From the NCBI GenBank assembly GCA_037034305.1, contig JBAGJY010000018.1, forward strand, positions 1-64,000: a DNA stretch of 64,000 bases, given 5' to 3'. The translations under genes and the position numbers were made by a program. Source of the DNA: Streptantibioticus_A sp037034305. GTDB taxonomy: Bacteria > Actinomycetota > Actinomycetes > Streptomycetales > Streptomycetaceae. Positions 25,934 through 35,393 of this stretch are shown here, in pieces. The notes under the pieces were generated by a model. It did no database searches and was not told the origin of the DNA. It saw nothing but the letters and a program-made list of their open reading frames with translations. The stretch's first letter is position 1; the number at the start of each line of letters is the position of its first letter.

Positions 25934-26748
25934 AGCCGGAAACGGCCAAGGAGATCGGCCGGCACGTCCTGCTCGCGGCCGGCGCGGTCTTCATGCTCGG
26001 ACCGGTCATCCTGATGGTGCTCAGCTCGTTCACCCCCACGCAGGAGATTCTCGACGGCAGATATCTGACACACACGACACTGGCCAACTACCGGACGGTC
26101 GCCGACTCGGCCCCACTGGGCTCCTACTACCTCCATTCACTGATCGTCAGCGTAGTCACGCTCGCGCTCCAAGTGGTGGTCTGCGTACCCGCGGCCTATG
26201 CGCTCGCGAGGTTGCGTTTCCGCGGGCGCAGGCTGTCCATCGCCTTGGTGACGGTCTTCATGCTGATCCCGTTCCAGGTCGTCGCGATACCGGTGTACCT
26301 GGTGTTCCGCTATGCCAACCTCGTCGACAATCTCGCAGCGCTCGTTCTTCCGTTCGTGGGATCGGCTTTCGCGATATTCCTGCTCCGCCAATATCTCGTC
26401 GGGTTGCCCGCGGCCATGTTCGAAGCCGCTCGCCTCGACGGCGCGAGTACCTGGGCGGTCCTGACCGAGTTGGTCGTCCCGTCGAGCAAGCCCGCGCTGC
26501 TGTCGTTGAGCATCTTCAGCGTCACATCGTCCTGGAACGCCTACTTCTGGCCGTCCATGGTCGTCATCGACCAGCGATCAGCGACGCTCCCGTTCGGAGT
26601 CATCGCATTTCGGAACTCGGCCATCGGAACCGACTACGGCCCGCAGATGGCAATGGCCACCTTGTCGGTGGCCCCCCTGCTCATCGTGTTCGTCTGCACG
26701 CAAAGGTATTTCATCAAGGGTCTCTCCCTCACCGGCCAGACCGGCTGA
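25930..26748 (+). CDS. Sugar-type ABC transporter permease (MalG/UgpE-like)
   Basis: 272 residues, six predicted membrane segments. The coupling motif PAAMFEAARLDGASTWAVLTELVVP is the EAA loop of the MalG/UgpE group, and YALARLRFRGRR is typical of it. Pairs with the previous permease to form the channel of a CUT1 importer. Confidence 0.9.
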   Translation: MKPETAKEIGRHVLLAAGAVFMLGPVILMVLSSFTPTQEILDGRYLTHTTLANYRTVADSAPLGSYYLHSLIVSVVTLALQVVVCVPAAYALARLRFRGRRLSIALVTVFMLIPFQVVAIPVYLVFRYANLVDNLAALVLPFVGSAFAIFLLRQYLVGLPAAMFEAARLDGASTWAVLTELVVPSSKPALLSLSIFSVTSSWNAYFWPSMVVIDQRSATLPFGVIAFRNSAIGTDYGPQMAMATLSVAPLLIVFVCTQRYFIKGLSLTGQTG

Positions 26749-26808
26749 ACGTCTTCCAGGAGCGGCGCAAACCTTCCTCCGGCTTCTTCCGTCCACGAAA
26801 GAGGTGCC

Positions 26809-28092
26809 ATGAATACCCACGCCCGCCGGACCCTTGCCGCTATCGCCGTCGCGAGCGTCGTCGCAAGCACCCTCGCCGCGTGCTCGTCCTCTGGGGCCGC
26901 TTCCACCGACAGTGTGTCGTCGGTGACCGTAATGTCCGGTCAGCAGTCACAGAACGGGAGCCTGCTTCAAGGCCTCATCGGTGATTACCAGAACCAGCCG
27001 GGTGCCGTGCATGTCGATCTGCGGATGAACAACGTCACCGACGTGCAGACCGCCCAGCAGGCGCTGCTCGATCTCGCCGCCGGCCACGGGCCCGACGCGG
27101 TGCGCGTCACCAGCGCGACCTACCAAACGCTCATCGACTCCGGTGCCGCCCAGCCTGCTTCCACCTGCCTCAGCAGCGACCCGAGGCTGCGCTCGCAACT
27201 GGACTCGAAAATCCTCGCGAGTATCGACGTCAAGGGCTCCCCATACCAGATCCCGTGGTACGTCACCCCCAACGCGTTGTTCTACAACGCGAACCTGTTC
27301 AAGGAAGCCGGACTGAACCCGAACGATCCGCCGACGACGTTCCGCGAGTTCACCGCCGACGCACGGAAGATCGTCGCGTTGCCTGGGCACCCGGCCGGCG
27401 GCGTGACCTACTTCGGAAACGACTACAACTTCCAGGGCTACGTCGCGTCGCTGGGAGGCACGGTGTACGACCCGAACACGAAGAAGGTCGGCATAGATAC
27501 GCCACAGGGCGTCGCGGTCCTCGATGCCTTCCGCCAGATGGTGGCTGACGGGGCAAGCCCTGTCTACTCCAACTTCTTCACCGACGCCAACGACGCATTC
27601 GCCGGCGGCAAGCTCGGGATGATCGTGACCTCATCGTCCGGGTACCCCGCACTGTCCGCGAAGGGCGGCTTCGACCTGCGCATCGCCCCGGCACCGCACC
27701 CGGATGGCGGCACCGCCATCGCCGTGTCCTCGACGAACGGGTTCGTGATCACGACAAAGGATCCGGCGCGGCAGCGCGCCGTGTGCAAGGTCCTGCTATC
27801 GCTGCTCACCCCCGCGGCGGTCACCAAGACGGTCTCGGCTACCTCCACCATCCCGATCAACACCACGACCATCGACAGCGCACAGTACCTCAAGCCGGTA
27901 TTCGCCAAAAACCCGGACTGGTCGCCGGTTCTCGGTCAGAAAGTCATTCCGTGGGCGTCGCTCCCGGGACGCGTGAGCAACGAATACAATGCGGACTACG
28001 TCAATGCCCAGACAAAAGTCCTGAACGGTAGTGAGAGCCCGTCAGGTGCGGCCGCCGCCTTGCAGTCCTCCGCACAGGGCCTCGTGCAGTGA
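26809..28092 (+). CDS. Extracellular solute-binding lipoprotein (family 1, CUT1)
   Basis: 427 residues with a Sec-type lipoprotein leader (RRTLAAIAVASVVASTLAACS, Cys near residue 25). The mature domain resembles UgpB/MalE-type binding proteins: DVQTAQQALLDLAAGHGPDAVRV, PYQIPWYVTPNALFYNANLFKEAGLNPNDPP, FAGGKLGMIVTSSSG. GAAAGAGG precedes the ATG. Ligand unknown. The two downstream phosphoesterases hint at a phosphorylated sugar, glycerophosphodiester or nucleotide-derived compound. Stop overlaps the ATPase start. Confidence 0.9.
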   Translation: MNTHARRTLAAIAVASVVASTLAACSSSGAASTDSVSSVTVMSGQQSQNGSLLQGLIGDYQNQPGAVHVDLRMNNVTDVQTAQQALLDLAAGHGPDAVRVTSATYQTLIDSGAAQPASTCLSSDPRLRSQLDSKILASIDVKGSPYQIPWYVTPNALFYNANLFKEAGLNPNDPPTTFREFTADARKIVALPGHPAGGVTYFGNDYNFQGYVASLGGTVYDPNTKKVGIDTPQGVAVLDAFRQMVADGASPVYSNFFTDANDAFAGGKLGMIVTSSSGYPALSAKGGFDLRIAPAPHPDGGTAIAVSSTNGFVITTKDPARQRAVCKVLLSLLTPAAVTKTVSATSTIPINTTTIDSAQYLKPVFAKNPDWSPVLGQKVIPWASLPGRVSNEYNADYVNAQTKVLNGSESPSGAAAALQSSAQGLVQ

Positions 28093-29240
28093 CCGGCGGC
28101 ATGGCACACACAACGCTCCAGGCGGACGCCATGGCAGCGGACGCCGAGGGCAACGGAGCGATGTCGGTGCGGCTGGAGGCCGTTCGCAAGGAGTTCGCGG
28201 GCAGACGCGGCGCGACTACGGTCCTGAACGATGTGGATCTGGCTGTGCCGCGCGGCGAAGTCACCTCCGTCCTCGGCGAATCAGGGTGCGGAAAGACCAC
28301 GCTCCTGCGGATCGTCGCCGGGCTGGAGCATCCGAGCTCCGGTCGGGTCTACATCGAGGGCACCGACGTGACCACCCGGCCGCCTTCGGAGCGAGGGGTC
28401 GCCATGGTCTTCCAGAATTTCGGCCTCTATCCAGCGAAGACTGTGGCGAGGAACATCGAGTTCCCGTTGAAGATCGCGGGGGTTCCGAAGGCGCAGCGGC
28501 TGACCGCGGTGCGCGAGGTCGCGCAGTTGGTGCACATGGACGGTTATCTGGATCGGCTCCCGTCCCAGCTCTCGGGTGGCCAGCGCCAGCGCGTCGGCAT
28601 CTGCCGGGCCCTGGTGCGCCGACCCGGCATCATCCTGATGGACGAGCCGCTATCCAGCCTCGACGCTCAACTGCGCACGGAGATGCGCACCGAGCTGACT
28701 CTCCTGCTGCGGCGAATCGGCTGCACGGTCTTGTGCGTCACACATGACCAGACCGAGGCGATGACCATGTCAAGCCACGTGGTCGTGCTGCGAGACGGCC
28801 GGGTCGAGCAACACGGGACGGCACAGACGGTTTTCTCCCGCCCCGCGACGACCTACGTCGCAGCGTTCCTGGGGGCGATGAATCTCATCGAAGGAAGTCG
28901 CGACCGCAGCGATGTGCGATGGCCCGGGGGTAGCGCCCGCGTGCCAGGACTCGAAGACACTCCGCTCGACGAGGTCACGGTCGGCGTCCGTCCCGAACAC
29001 CTGCAACTGCAGCTTCAGCCGGATGCTTCGAGCGCTCCACCCACGACCTTCAGCGTCTCAGGCACCGTCGAAATCGACGAACTACTCGGAACCGACCGCG
29101 TCTTGCACGTGCGTGCCGGCAGCGCGCGGATCCGGGCTCGAATCGATGCCCGCCAGCCATTCGACAGAGAGGTGACCCTTCATGCGGACCCCGACGACAT
29201 CCACCTCTTCTCGACCAGGACCAGCCAGCGCCACGGCTGA
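28089..29240 (+). CDS. Sugar-type ABC transporter ATPase (UgpC/MsmX-like)
   Basis: 383 residues. Walker A GESGCGKTT, Q-loop VFQNFGLYP, signature LSGGQRQRVG, Walker B IILMDEPLSSLD, H-loop VTHDQTEAMTM, then a TOBE/OB-like regulatory C-terminus with VGVRPEHLQLQ. GTG start overlapping the binding-protein stop; an internal ATG twelve bases on is the alternative. Having its own ATPase is notable, because many Streptomyces sugar importers share one MsiK protein. Confidence 0.9.
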   Translation: MTGGMAHTTLQADAMAADAEGNGAMSVRLEAVRKEFAGRRGATTVLNDVDLAVPRGEVTSVLGESGCGKTTLLRIVAGLEHPSSGRVYIEGTDVTTRPPSERGVAMVFQNFGLYPAKTVARNIEFPLKIAGVPKAQRLTAVREVAQLVHMDGYLDRLPSQLSGGQRQRVGICRALVRRPGIILMDEPLSSLDAQLRTEMRTELTLLLRRIGCTVLCVTHDQTEAMTMSSHVVVLRDGRVEQHGTAQTVFSRPATTYVAAFLGAMNLIEGSRDRSDVRWPGGSARVPGLEDTPLDEVTVGVRPEHLQLQLQPDASSAPPTTFSVSGTVEIDELLGTDRVLHVRAGSARIRARIDARQPFDREVTLHADPDDIHLFSTRTSQRHG

Positions 29241-30096
29241 GGCGACCGCGCCCGAGGCGCTCGTGATCGACCTCGACGGCACCTTGCTGAATCGGCAGGG
29301 CCGGGTCAGCGATCGCTCGCGCGAAGCGCTCAAACGCGCGCGGGAGGCTGGACTGCGTGCCGCTGTCGCATCAGCACGCCCCTGGCGACTGATCACGGAC
29401 GTACTCGGCGAGGACCTTCAGCTGTTCGACGCCGCGATTGTCTCGAACGGCTCGACGGTGCTGGCCATGCCGAATCTGAAGGTCATCGACGAGACGCTCC
29501 TGCCCGCCTCGGTGGCTGTCGAGGTGATCGCAACCGTCTCTCGCTGCTGGCCCGATGCCGCCTTCGGTTGGGAACTCGGTGGCGAGTTCGGCTGCAACGA
29601 AGCTTTCGCGGCGCTGGCGGGCAAGCAGCGCATCATTCGCGACGTCCATCGCGCAACCCCGCGCGCGCTCCCGGACGCACCCGTCCACCAGCTCGTCTTC
29701 GCGCGCCCCGGCTATGAACCGGCCGACCTACTGGCCAGCACCGCCGCGCTGCTGGATGCCGGTCACGTCGCCACCGACTCCAAGGGCGGCGTGGTGGAGA
29801 TCTCGGCAGCCGCGGCGAACAAAGCCTCGGCCGCGTTGGCCTGGGTCACCACCTTCGGGGCAGGGCTCGAGCACGTCGTGGCCTTCGGCGACGAGCTCAA
29901 CGACATCGCGCTGCTGCGTGCCGCAGGGCTCGGTGTCGCCATGGGCAACGCCAACCCGGCCGTGAAGAAGGCGGCAGCGCTGACCGCCGGCTCACACGAC
30001 GCTGACGGCGTCGCCGAGGTCATCGAGAGCCTCCTGTCCGTCAATCCGCCGATCGCAGCCGCGGCGAGTGCCACCAGGACAGGGCAGAGCGAGTGA
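29182..30096 (+). CDS. HAD-superfamily (Cof-type) phosphatase
   Basis: 304 residues. Motif I ALVIDLDGTLL, motif II ASARPW, motif IV AFGDELNDIALL, with a C2 cap. The ATG lies 59 bases inside the ATPase gene, 8 bases after GAGAGGTGA, giving a poorly conserved 25-residue N-terminal extension. Same class as the phosphatase at 21,635, so the two may act on related phosphate esters. Coupled to the phosphoesterase by a 4-base overlap. Confidence 0.86.
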   Translation: MRTPTTSTSSRPGPASATAEATAPEALVIDLDGTLLNRQGRVSDRSREALKRAREAGLRAAVASARPWRLITDVLGEDLQLFDAAIVSNGSTVLAMPNLKVIDETLLPASVAVEVIATVSRCWPDAAFGWELGGEFGCNEAFAALAGKQRIIRDVHRATPRALPDAPVHQLVFARPGYEPADLLASTAALLDAGHVATDSKGGVVEISAAAANKASAALAWVTTFGAGLEHVVAFGDELNDIALLRAAGLGVAMGNANPAVKKAAALTAGSHDADGVAEVIESLLSVNPPIAAAASATRTGQSE

Positions 30097-30926
30097 CCCC
30101 TGCTCCCCGCATCGTGCACGTTTCGGACCTACACCTCGGCGCTGCCGGCGGTCGTAAGCGGCAACGGGCCGCGAACACCGCGTGGGCCGAGTTCGCCACA
30201 CGCATCGCCGAAGATCCGCCCGAGCTCATCGTGGTGACCGGCGACATCGTCCTGGACGACCCCGACGACGATTCCGACCGCTCGTTCGCCTACGGCCTGC
30301 TACACGGTCTGGGTGTCCCCGTGCGCACGGTCCCAGGAAACCACGATGTCGGCGACCACCCGACGCGAGGCGGGCTACCGGCGGACTGGCACGGCCCGCC
30401 GGTGACCGACAGCAGGGTGCGGCAGTGGGAGCGGGTTTGGGGCGCCAGCCAGTGGTCCGACACGCTCGCCGGCTGGCGTCTACTCGGCCTCAACTCGCAA
30501 CTGTTCGGCAGCGGCATCGCCGCCGAACAGCGGCAATGGGAGTGGCTGACCTCCCTGGCCGAAACCGGCGCGACGCACGCTCCCGCCGTGCTCTTCCTCC
30601 ACGAACCCATCCGGATGCCGGGGCCGCTGACGATCGCCGATCCGTGGACGAGCATTCCGGACCGGACCGTCGACCGGCTCTGCGACCTCCTGCACCGACT
30701 CAACGTTCAGCTGATCGCGGCCGGACACACACACCGGTTTCTGAACGGCAGCGTCGACGGGATACAGCAGGTGATCGCGCCGAGCCTGGTGGCCCCGATC
30801 CCGGAGCGAAGCGACATGCTCCAGCCCACCGGCGCCGGCGCACCCGGCTGGGTGGAGCTCAGCCTCGGCCCCCGCCGTATCGATGTGCGGCACAAACTGC
30901 GGGCAGGCCTTGGAAGCAGCCGCTAG
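30093..30926 (+). CDS. Calcineurin-like metallophosphoesterase (CpdA/GpdQ-like)
   Basis: 277 residues with the full set of dimetal-site motifs: HVSDLHLG, VVTGDIV, VPGNHDVG, LFLHEP and AAGHTHRF. This group includes cyclic-nucleotide and glycerophosphodiester phosphodiesterases. No signal peptide, so cytoplasmic. GTG start overlapping the HAD stop. Last gene of the rpiR operon. With an Ugp-like importer, uptake and cleavage of a phosphodiester is the simplest reading, but a role in nucleotide turnover for the neighbouring cluster is possible. Confidence 0.86.
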   Translation: MTPAPRIVHVSDLHLGAAGGRKRQRAANTAWAEFATRIAEDPPELIVVTGDIVLDDPDDDSDRSFAYGLLHGLGVPVRTVPGNHDVGDHPTRGGLPADWHGPPVTDSRVRQWERVWGASQWSDTLAGWRLLGLNSQLFGSGIAAEQRQWEWLTSLAETGATHAPAVLFLHEPIRMPGPLTIADPWTSIPDRTVDRLCDLLHRLNVQLIAAGHTHRFLNGSVDGIQQVIAPSLVAPIPERSDMLQPTGAGAPGWVELSLGPRRIDVRHKLRAGLGSSR

Positions 30927-31029
30927 CGACGTGACCGGACGGCGCAAGCGCGTGGAGTCGGCGCACCTCACGTCTCACCGCACACGCCACTTCCGGCTCT
31001 GGAGCCGATCTTGTCGTAGGACGGTTGCC

Positions 31030-31523
31030 TCAATCGTGGATGAGGAACCGGAATCGCCCGCCCCTGTCGCCCAGGTCCATCAGCAGATTCCGGTCGAGCT
31101 GCGCTACCTTCTCGCCGGTCGGATTCGCGGGGACGCCTGGATCCTGACGTACCCCCAGGTCGGATTGTCCGTGGCGAGGCGGAGGATGAGCGTGACGACT
31201 TCCTCGGGCAGTGATGGTCGCCCACATCTGACCGGCGGCTGTCGCCGTTTCCAGTGCACCAGGCGCCGGTGCCAGGACAGCAGCGTGCCTGGGGTGACCA
31301 ACCGACGGCGACGCCGGGCGGACGGGAGATGCCGGGCGAGAGCGCAGAGCACGGCGCGATCTGCCCACGACATCTGCGGACGCCTGATCTGTCGTCGGAG
31401 TACGGCGACCTCATGGCGCAGAGCGAGGATTTCGGCTTTGGGCGCGGCAGAGGACCGTGCCAGCACCATCGGCCAGCCCAGCAGCCGACAGAAGATCAGG
31501 TACAGCAGTCGCAGACCCACGAA
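31030..31523 (-). mobile_element. Transposase/integrase remnant with internal deletion
   Basis: Minus strand from 31,520: an N-terminal part (LRLLYLIFCRLLGW, then AEILALRHEVAVLRRQIRRP and NPTWGYVRIQ) joins at about 31,137, in another frame, a C-terminal part (GVPANPTGEKVAQLDRNLLM, then DLGDRGGRFRFLIHD). In intact relatives these are separated by roughly 80 residues, so the middle is deleted. The remnant at 13,495-13,635 is from the same family and contains part of that missing middle. Bases 30,927-31,029 hold nothing recognised. Confidence 0.75.
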
Positions 31524-31849
31524 CCGCGATCACGCACGGAACGTGAGCGCCTGCAAAGCAGTTGCTCTGCCACGTACGGCAGTAAAGTCGCCCTTCAGGC
31601 CCAGGCGTCACCGGATCTTCTCACCGTGTTCGGCACGGCGAACGTGGTCCCGGCCCTTGTGGGTTTTTTCACGCACATCACTGAATTCAGTGGGGGCTTG
31701 GAACCATTGCCTGTGGTGTTGTAGTAGTCCCCCAGGCCTACGTATCCGCTAGGTGGAATAGGACGCCAGTAGGTCGATCGGCGGCCGCGGTAGATCGGAT
31801 GAGCCGGCAGCAGCGCGAACGATCAGTCTGCCGTGCTGGCCGACGCGCC
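31524..31849. other. Non-coding stretch, nothing recognised
   Basis: No open frame with family similarity, ribosome site or clear hairpin. Lies between the transposase remnant and the 3' end of the response-regulator gene. Confidence 0.5.
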
Positions 31850-32530
31850 TCAGTCCGTCGGGCGGTGAAGGCGCAGGGCGTAGCGGACGGCGTCGGCGCG
31901 GGAGTGCAGATCCGCTTTGGTGAACAGGTTGTTGATGTGCGTCTTCACGGTGGCCTCGCTGATCACCAGCCGCGCCGCGATCTCCGGGTTGCGCAGGCCC
32001 TCGCCGATCAGGCCGAGGATCTCGCGTTCCCGCGCCGTCAGGTTGGCGCCCCGGTCGCCGGGCAGCGGCGGGGTGGCGGGTGTGGGCGCAGGCCGGGAGG
32101 CAAGGGTCACCAGGCGGCGCTGCACCTCGGGGGCGAGCACGGTCTGGCCCTGGGCCGCGGTGCGCACGGCGCTCAGGATCGTGTTGCGATCGGCCTCCTT
32201 GGTCAGGTAGCCGCTTGCACCGGCCTGCAGCGCGGCCAGGATCGACTCGTCGTCGTCGAAGGTGGTCAATACGAGGATGTTGGTGTCTGGTCGGGACCGG
32301 TGGATCCGCTCCGTCGCCGTCACGCCGTCCATGACCGGCATCTTGAGGTCCATCAGCAGCACGTCGGGACGGTGCCGCTCGACTGCCGCGACAGCTTCCG
32401 CGCCGTTCGTCGCGGTGGCCACCACGGTCACGTCCTCGGCGAGGTTGAGCATGACGGCGAGGGCCTCCCGGACGGTCGCTTGGTCGTCGACGACCGCCAG
32501 GGTGATCACGCCGGTGTGGTCGCCGGTCAT
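31850..32530 (-). CDS. NarL/LuxR-family response regulator
   Basis: 226 residues. Receiver domain with VVDDQATVREAL (acidic pair), phosphoacceptor D61 in DVLLMDLKMPVMDG, LTTFDDDE and GYLTKEA. C-terminal LuxR helix-turn-helix ANLTAREREILGLIGEGLRNPEIAARL. ATG at 32530 overlaps the kinase stop by 4 bases, the usual order for Streptomyces kinase-regulator pairs. Target genes unknown. Confidence 0.93.
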   Translation of the reverse strand: MTGDHTGVITLAVVDDQATVREALAVMLNLAEDVTVVATATNGAEAVAAVERHRPDVLLMDLKMPVMDGVTATERIHRSRPDTNILVLTTFDDDESILAALQAGASGYLTKEADRNTILSAVRTAAQGQTVLAPEVQRRLVTLASRPAPTPATPPLPGDRGANLTAREREILGLIGEGLRNPEIAARLVISEATVKTHINNLFTKADLHSRADAVRYALRLHRPTD

Positions 32531-33687
32531 CGAGGCAGCTCCAGTTCGACCGTCCAGCCGCCCTCCCGGGCCGACTGTGCATGTACGGTCCCGCCCAGCA
32601 GGGCGGCACGTTCGCGCATGCCGACCAGGCCGAGCCCGTTGCCGCCGGCCGGTTCGTCGTGGTGGGGCCCGGTCGCGGGGCCATTGCGCACGGTCAGTGT
32701 GACGCGGTCGGCGGTGAAGGCCAGGCGCACGCTGCACTGCGCGCTCGGAGCGTGCTTGGCCGCGTTGGTGAGCGCCTCCTGCGCCGCCCGGACCACCGCG
32801 TGCGTCGCCCCGGCACCGACCGCACCGAGCGGACCGGTGACCGCGAAGTCGGCCCCGTGTTGCTCGGCGAGCCGGCGTACTGTGTCCGGTAGCGGCAGGG
32901 TGTCCTCGGACAGCGCGTGCACCGCCCGGCGGGTCTCGCCGATGCTGTCCACGGCGAGCGCGCGAGCCCTGCGCACGGCCGCCGTCGCCTCCTCCTCCCG
33001 GCCGCCCTCGCGCAGCGTGTCGGCCAGGTTCAGCTGCATCGCGATGCCGGACAGCGAGTGGCCGAGCACGTCGTGGATCTCGCGGGCGATGCGGCCGCGC
33101 TCGACCAGGGCGGCCTCGCGTGCCTCGGACTCCCTGGCGCGCTGGGCCTCCTCGGCCGCGCGCCGGGCGCTGCGCAGGGCGTCGAGCCGGTACCGCGTGG
33201 ACATTCCGATGTAGACAGGCATGCCGACGGTCAGCAAGCCCCACCATGGCCACTGCGGCGCGTCGGGCACCTTGAGTTCGACCAGCCAGGTCGCGCCGAT
33301 GGCGACGAGCGTACCGCCCAGGGCGACGCCCCCGGCGGCCTTGGGGGAGTCGAGCTTCCAGCCCGCCGTGGAGGCGGCGATGTACGGGAGGAGCGCGGCC
33401 GTGGTCGTCGCGTGCACCAGCGGCAGCAGCAGCGCCCCGCACAGTATCGAGGCGGTGACTGCGGCGAGTTGCTGACGGCTGCTCAACCGCGTCCAGGGGA
33501 GGAGCGAACCGACCGCGCCGATCGAGGCGAGGGCGAACAGCGGCAGCGCGACCGCGGGCAGCAGGATGCGGCGGGACGGCCACTGGGCGATGGTCGCTGT
33601 GATCGCGGTGATGGTGAGGACCGGTCGGGCCACCTCGTCCCAGAAGGGCCCGGTCCGAGCCGCCGGTCGCGTTCGGGTGCTGGTCAT
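32527..33687 (-). CDS. Sensor histidine kinase (HisKA_3/NarL-type partner)
   Basis: 386 residues from ATG 33687. About five to six hydrophobic segments in residues 20-165, no large extracellular domain, then HisKA_3 with phosphoacceptor H205 (REIHDVLGHSLSGIAMQL) and a C-terminal ATPase domain (ALTNAAKHAP, GNGLGLVGMRERAALLGG). Such kinases often sense membrane or envelope signals. A longer frame extends upstream without similarity. Confidence 0.9.
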   Translation of the reverse strand: MTSTRTRPAARTGPFWDEVARPVLTITAITATIAQWPSRRILLPAVALPLFALASIGAVGSLLPWTRLSSRQQLAAVTASILCGALLLPLVHATTTAALLPYIAASTAGWKLDSPKAAGGVALGGTLVAIGATWLVELKVPDAPQWPWWGLLTVGMPVYIGMSTRYRLDALRSARRAAEEAQRARESEAREAALVERGRIAREIHDVLGHSLSGIAMQLNLADTLREGGREEEATAAVRRARALAVDSIGETRRAVHALSEDTLPLPDTVRRLAEQHGADFAVTGPLGAVGAGATHAVVRAAQEALTNAAKHAPSAQCSVRLAFTADRVTLTVRNGPATGPHHDEPAGGNGLGLVGMRERAALLGGTVHAQSAREGGWTVELELPR

Positions 33688-33931
33688 CGTGGCGGGGGTC
33701 CGATCGTCAGTGGTGATGGCTGCGAGCAGCCTCAGGTCGAGTGTTCCATCCGGACCCCTGGTTCCGGGAGCACGTGTCCTGCGGCGAGCGGTGCGGATCC
33801 GGGTGGAGAAGCCTCTCCACCCGGATCTACGGCGGACGCCGCAGGACAGGCGCCGGGGACGGACATAGCGTGTTCCCGGACCGGTCATGAACGTGAACTT
33901 CCCTCCTGCCAACTCGCAACCGGAGGTGCCC

Positions 33932-34639
33932 ATGCCCTCGGACCCGTCGAGTCCGGTAGGCCGCACCGAAGACGGCACCCGCACACCTCGCTCCGGCGCC
34001 GTGGCGCGTGCGATGGTCTCCACGCTCCTCTACGACGTCGGCCTCTCGGTCATCGCCTACTTCGGCGCCGAACTGCTGGGGGCGACCACCTACGTCGCGT
34101 TGCTGACCGGCACTATCGTCGCCTTCGGGCGCATGCTGTGGGTGGCGGTCCGGCAGCGCCGGGTCGACCCGTTCGCGCTGTTCCTGGTCTTCCTGTTCGG
34201 CGTGAGCCTGCTGCTGAGCTTCACCACCGGTGACGCCAGGTTCGTCCTCGCCAAGGACTCGGCGCAGTCCGCCACAGCCGGCCTGCTGTTCGTCGGCAGC
34301 TGCGTCGTCAGGCGTCCCCTCGCCTATTACGCCGCCCTGCGGTTCGCCCGCGAAGCCGGGTCGCAGCAGGCAGCGGAGTTCCATGCCACCGCGAATTCGG
34401 CCGCCATGCGGGCCCGCTGGCGCCGTGTCACCCTGGTCTGGGGCATCACGCTGCTGATCGACGCCTCCCTGCGCATCACGGCCGTCTACCTGCTTCCGAT
34501 CAAGGTGGCCTCCAACGTCTCGCAACTGCTCCTGATCACCTTCATGGCCGGGCTGCTCCTGTGGACCGTCTGGTCGATGAAGAAGGAGCAGACCGAGCCC
34601 ACGAAGGCCGCGCCGCACCATGCCGCGGCCGGTTCCTGA
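33932..34639 (+). CDS. VC0807-like integral membrane protein
   Basis: 235 residues with about five to six hydrophobic segments, including LLYDVGLSVIAYFGAELLG and RRVDPFALFLVFLFGVSLLL, and a conserved cytoplasmic DARFVLAKDSAQSA stretch. Matches the pattern of VC0807-family membrane proteins of unknown function. I choose ATG 33932 because GGAGGT lies 5 bases before it; 33887 is an upstream alternative. Divergent from the histidine kinase across 244 bases. Confidence 0.72.
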   Translation: MPSDPSSPVGRTEDGTRTPRSGAVARAMVSTLLYDVGLSVIAYFGAELLGATTYVALLTGTIVAFGRMLWVAVRQRRVDPFALFLVFLFGVSLLLSFTTGDARFVLAKDSAQSATAGLLFVGSCVVRRPLAYYAALRFAREAGSQQAAEFHATANSAAMRARWRRVTLVWGITLLIDASLRITAVYLLPIKVASNVSQLLLITFMAGLLLWTVWSMKKEQTEPTKAAPHHAAAGS

Positions 34640-34737
34640 CGGCGGGCCTGCGCACCGGGCAGTCGCTTGCCTTCTCAGGCGGTGCGCTGCCAGGCGACGT
34701 CGCAGCTCGGGCTGTGTACCCCGCGTCTCACAACACT

Positions 34738-35001
34738 GGTGACTTCAACGGCGAGGGCCGCGACGACCTCGCGGCGCTGTACGGGTACGCGGATGGCAGC
34801 GTCACGCTGTTCACCTTTCTCACCGCATCCGCCGGAAGCTTCAGCAACCCCATCCAGGGCTGGACCAGCACCAACTGGGGCTCCTGGGACCGCATCCACC
34901 TCTACTCCGGCCACTTCACCGGCGACGGCCGCGACGATGTCGCCGTCTGGTACGACTACGCCGACGGCCGCGACGGCATCCACACCTTCGTCTGGGGCCG
35001 C
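34738..35001 (+). pseudogene. FG-GAP/VCBS-like repeat fragment
   Basis: About 88 residues with two calcium-binding-type repeats: GDFNGEGRDDLAALYGYADG and SGHFTGDGRDDVAVWYDYADG. These repeats occur at the C-terminus of secreted actinobacterial hydrolases. No start, signal peptide or catalytic part is present and the frame continues into unrelated sequence, so this is a leftover. Confidence 0.65.
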
Positions 35002-35142
35002 AGACACCGCTCTCGTGGCCCCACAGCGACGCGGACAGGGGAGCGGGCGAGCAGGCTGGACAGGCAACCGCCCTACCCACACAGGTCATGCGGCGGGGCG
35101 GCCTGTGTGAGCATGAGCCTCTGTCTCGCAGGTCAGCCCTCG

Positions 35143-35298
35143 GCCATCACGGGAGCGCTTGAGGCCCGCGGATCCCTGCGGGACGTCCAGGCGATGGCCG
35201 GGCACGCGAACAGCCGGACGACGGAACGCTACGACCGGATGCGTGGCCGACTCGATAAGGCCCCGGTGTACGCCCTCGGTGCCGTGCTGGCCGAGTAG
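35143..35298 (+). pseudogene. Tyrosine recombinase C-terminal fragment
   Basis: The last ~50 residues of a phage-type integrase: GSLRDVQAMAGHANSRTTERYDR and the terminal PVYALGAVLAE. The motif GHAN-SRTTERYDR contains the catalytic Tyr with its upstream conserved region. The upstream half is missing and its frame is fused to the FG-GAP fragment. Confidence 0.7.
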
Positions 35299-35393
35299 GC
35301 GACCGTCACGGTCCGGCAACATGCCGCACTTCGTCTCCGCGGTGCTGACAAAGTGCCTGGGCAGGATCACCGAACTGTAAAGGGAAGACCAGC

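Noticed and set aside
34561..35298. A single 245-codon gene
   Set aside because: The frame joins the VC0807 3' end, an FG-GAP fragment and an integrase tail, which are unrelated pieces.
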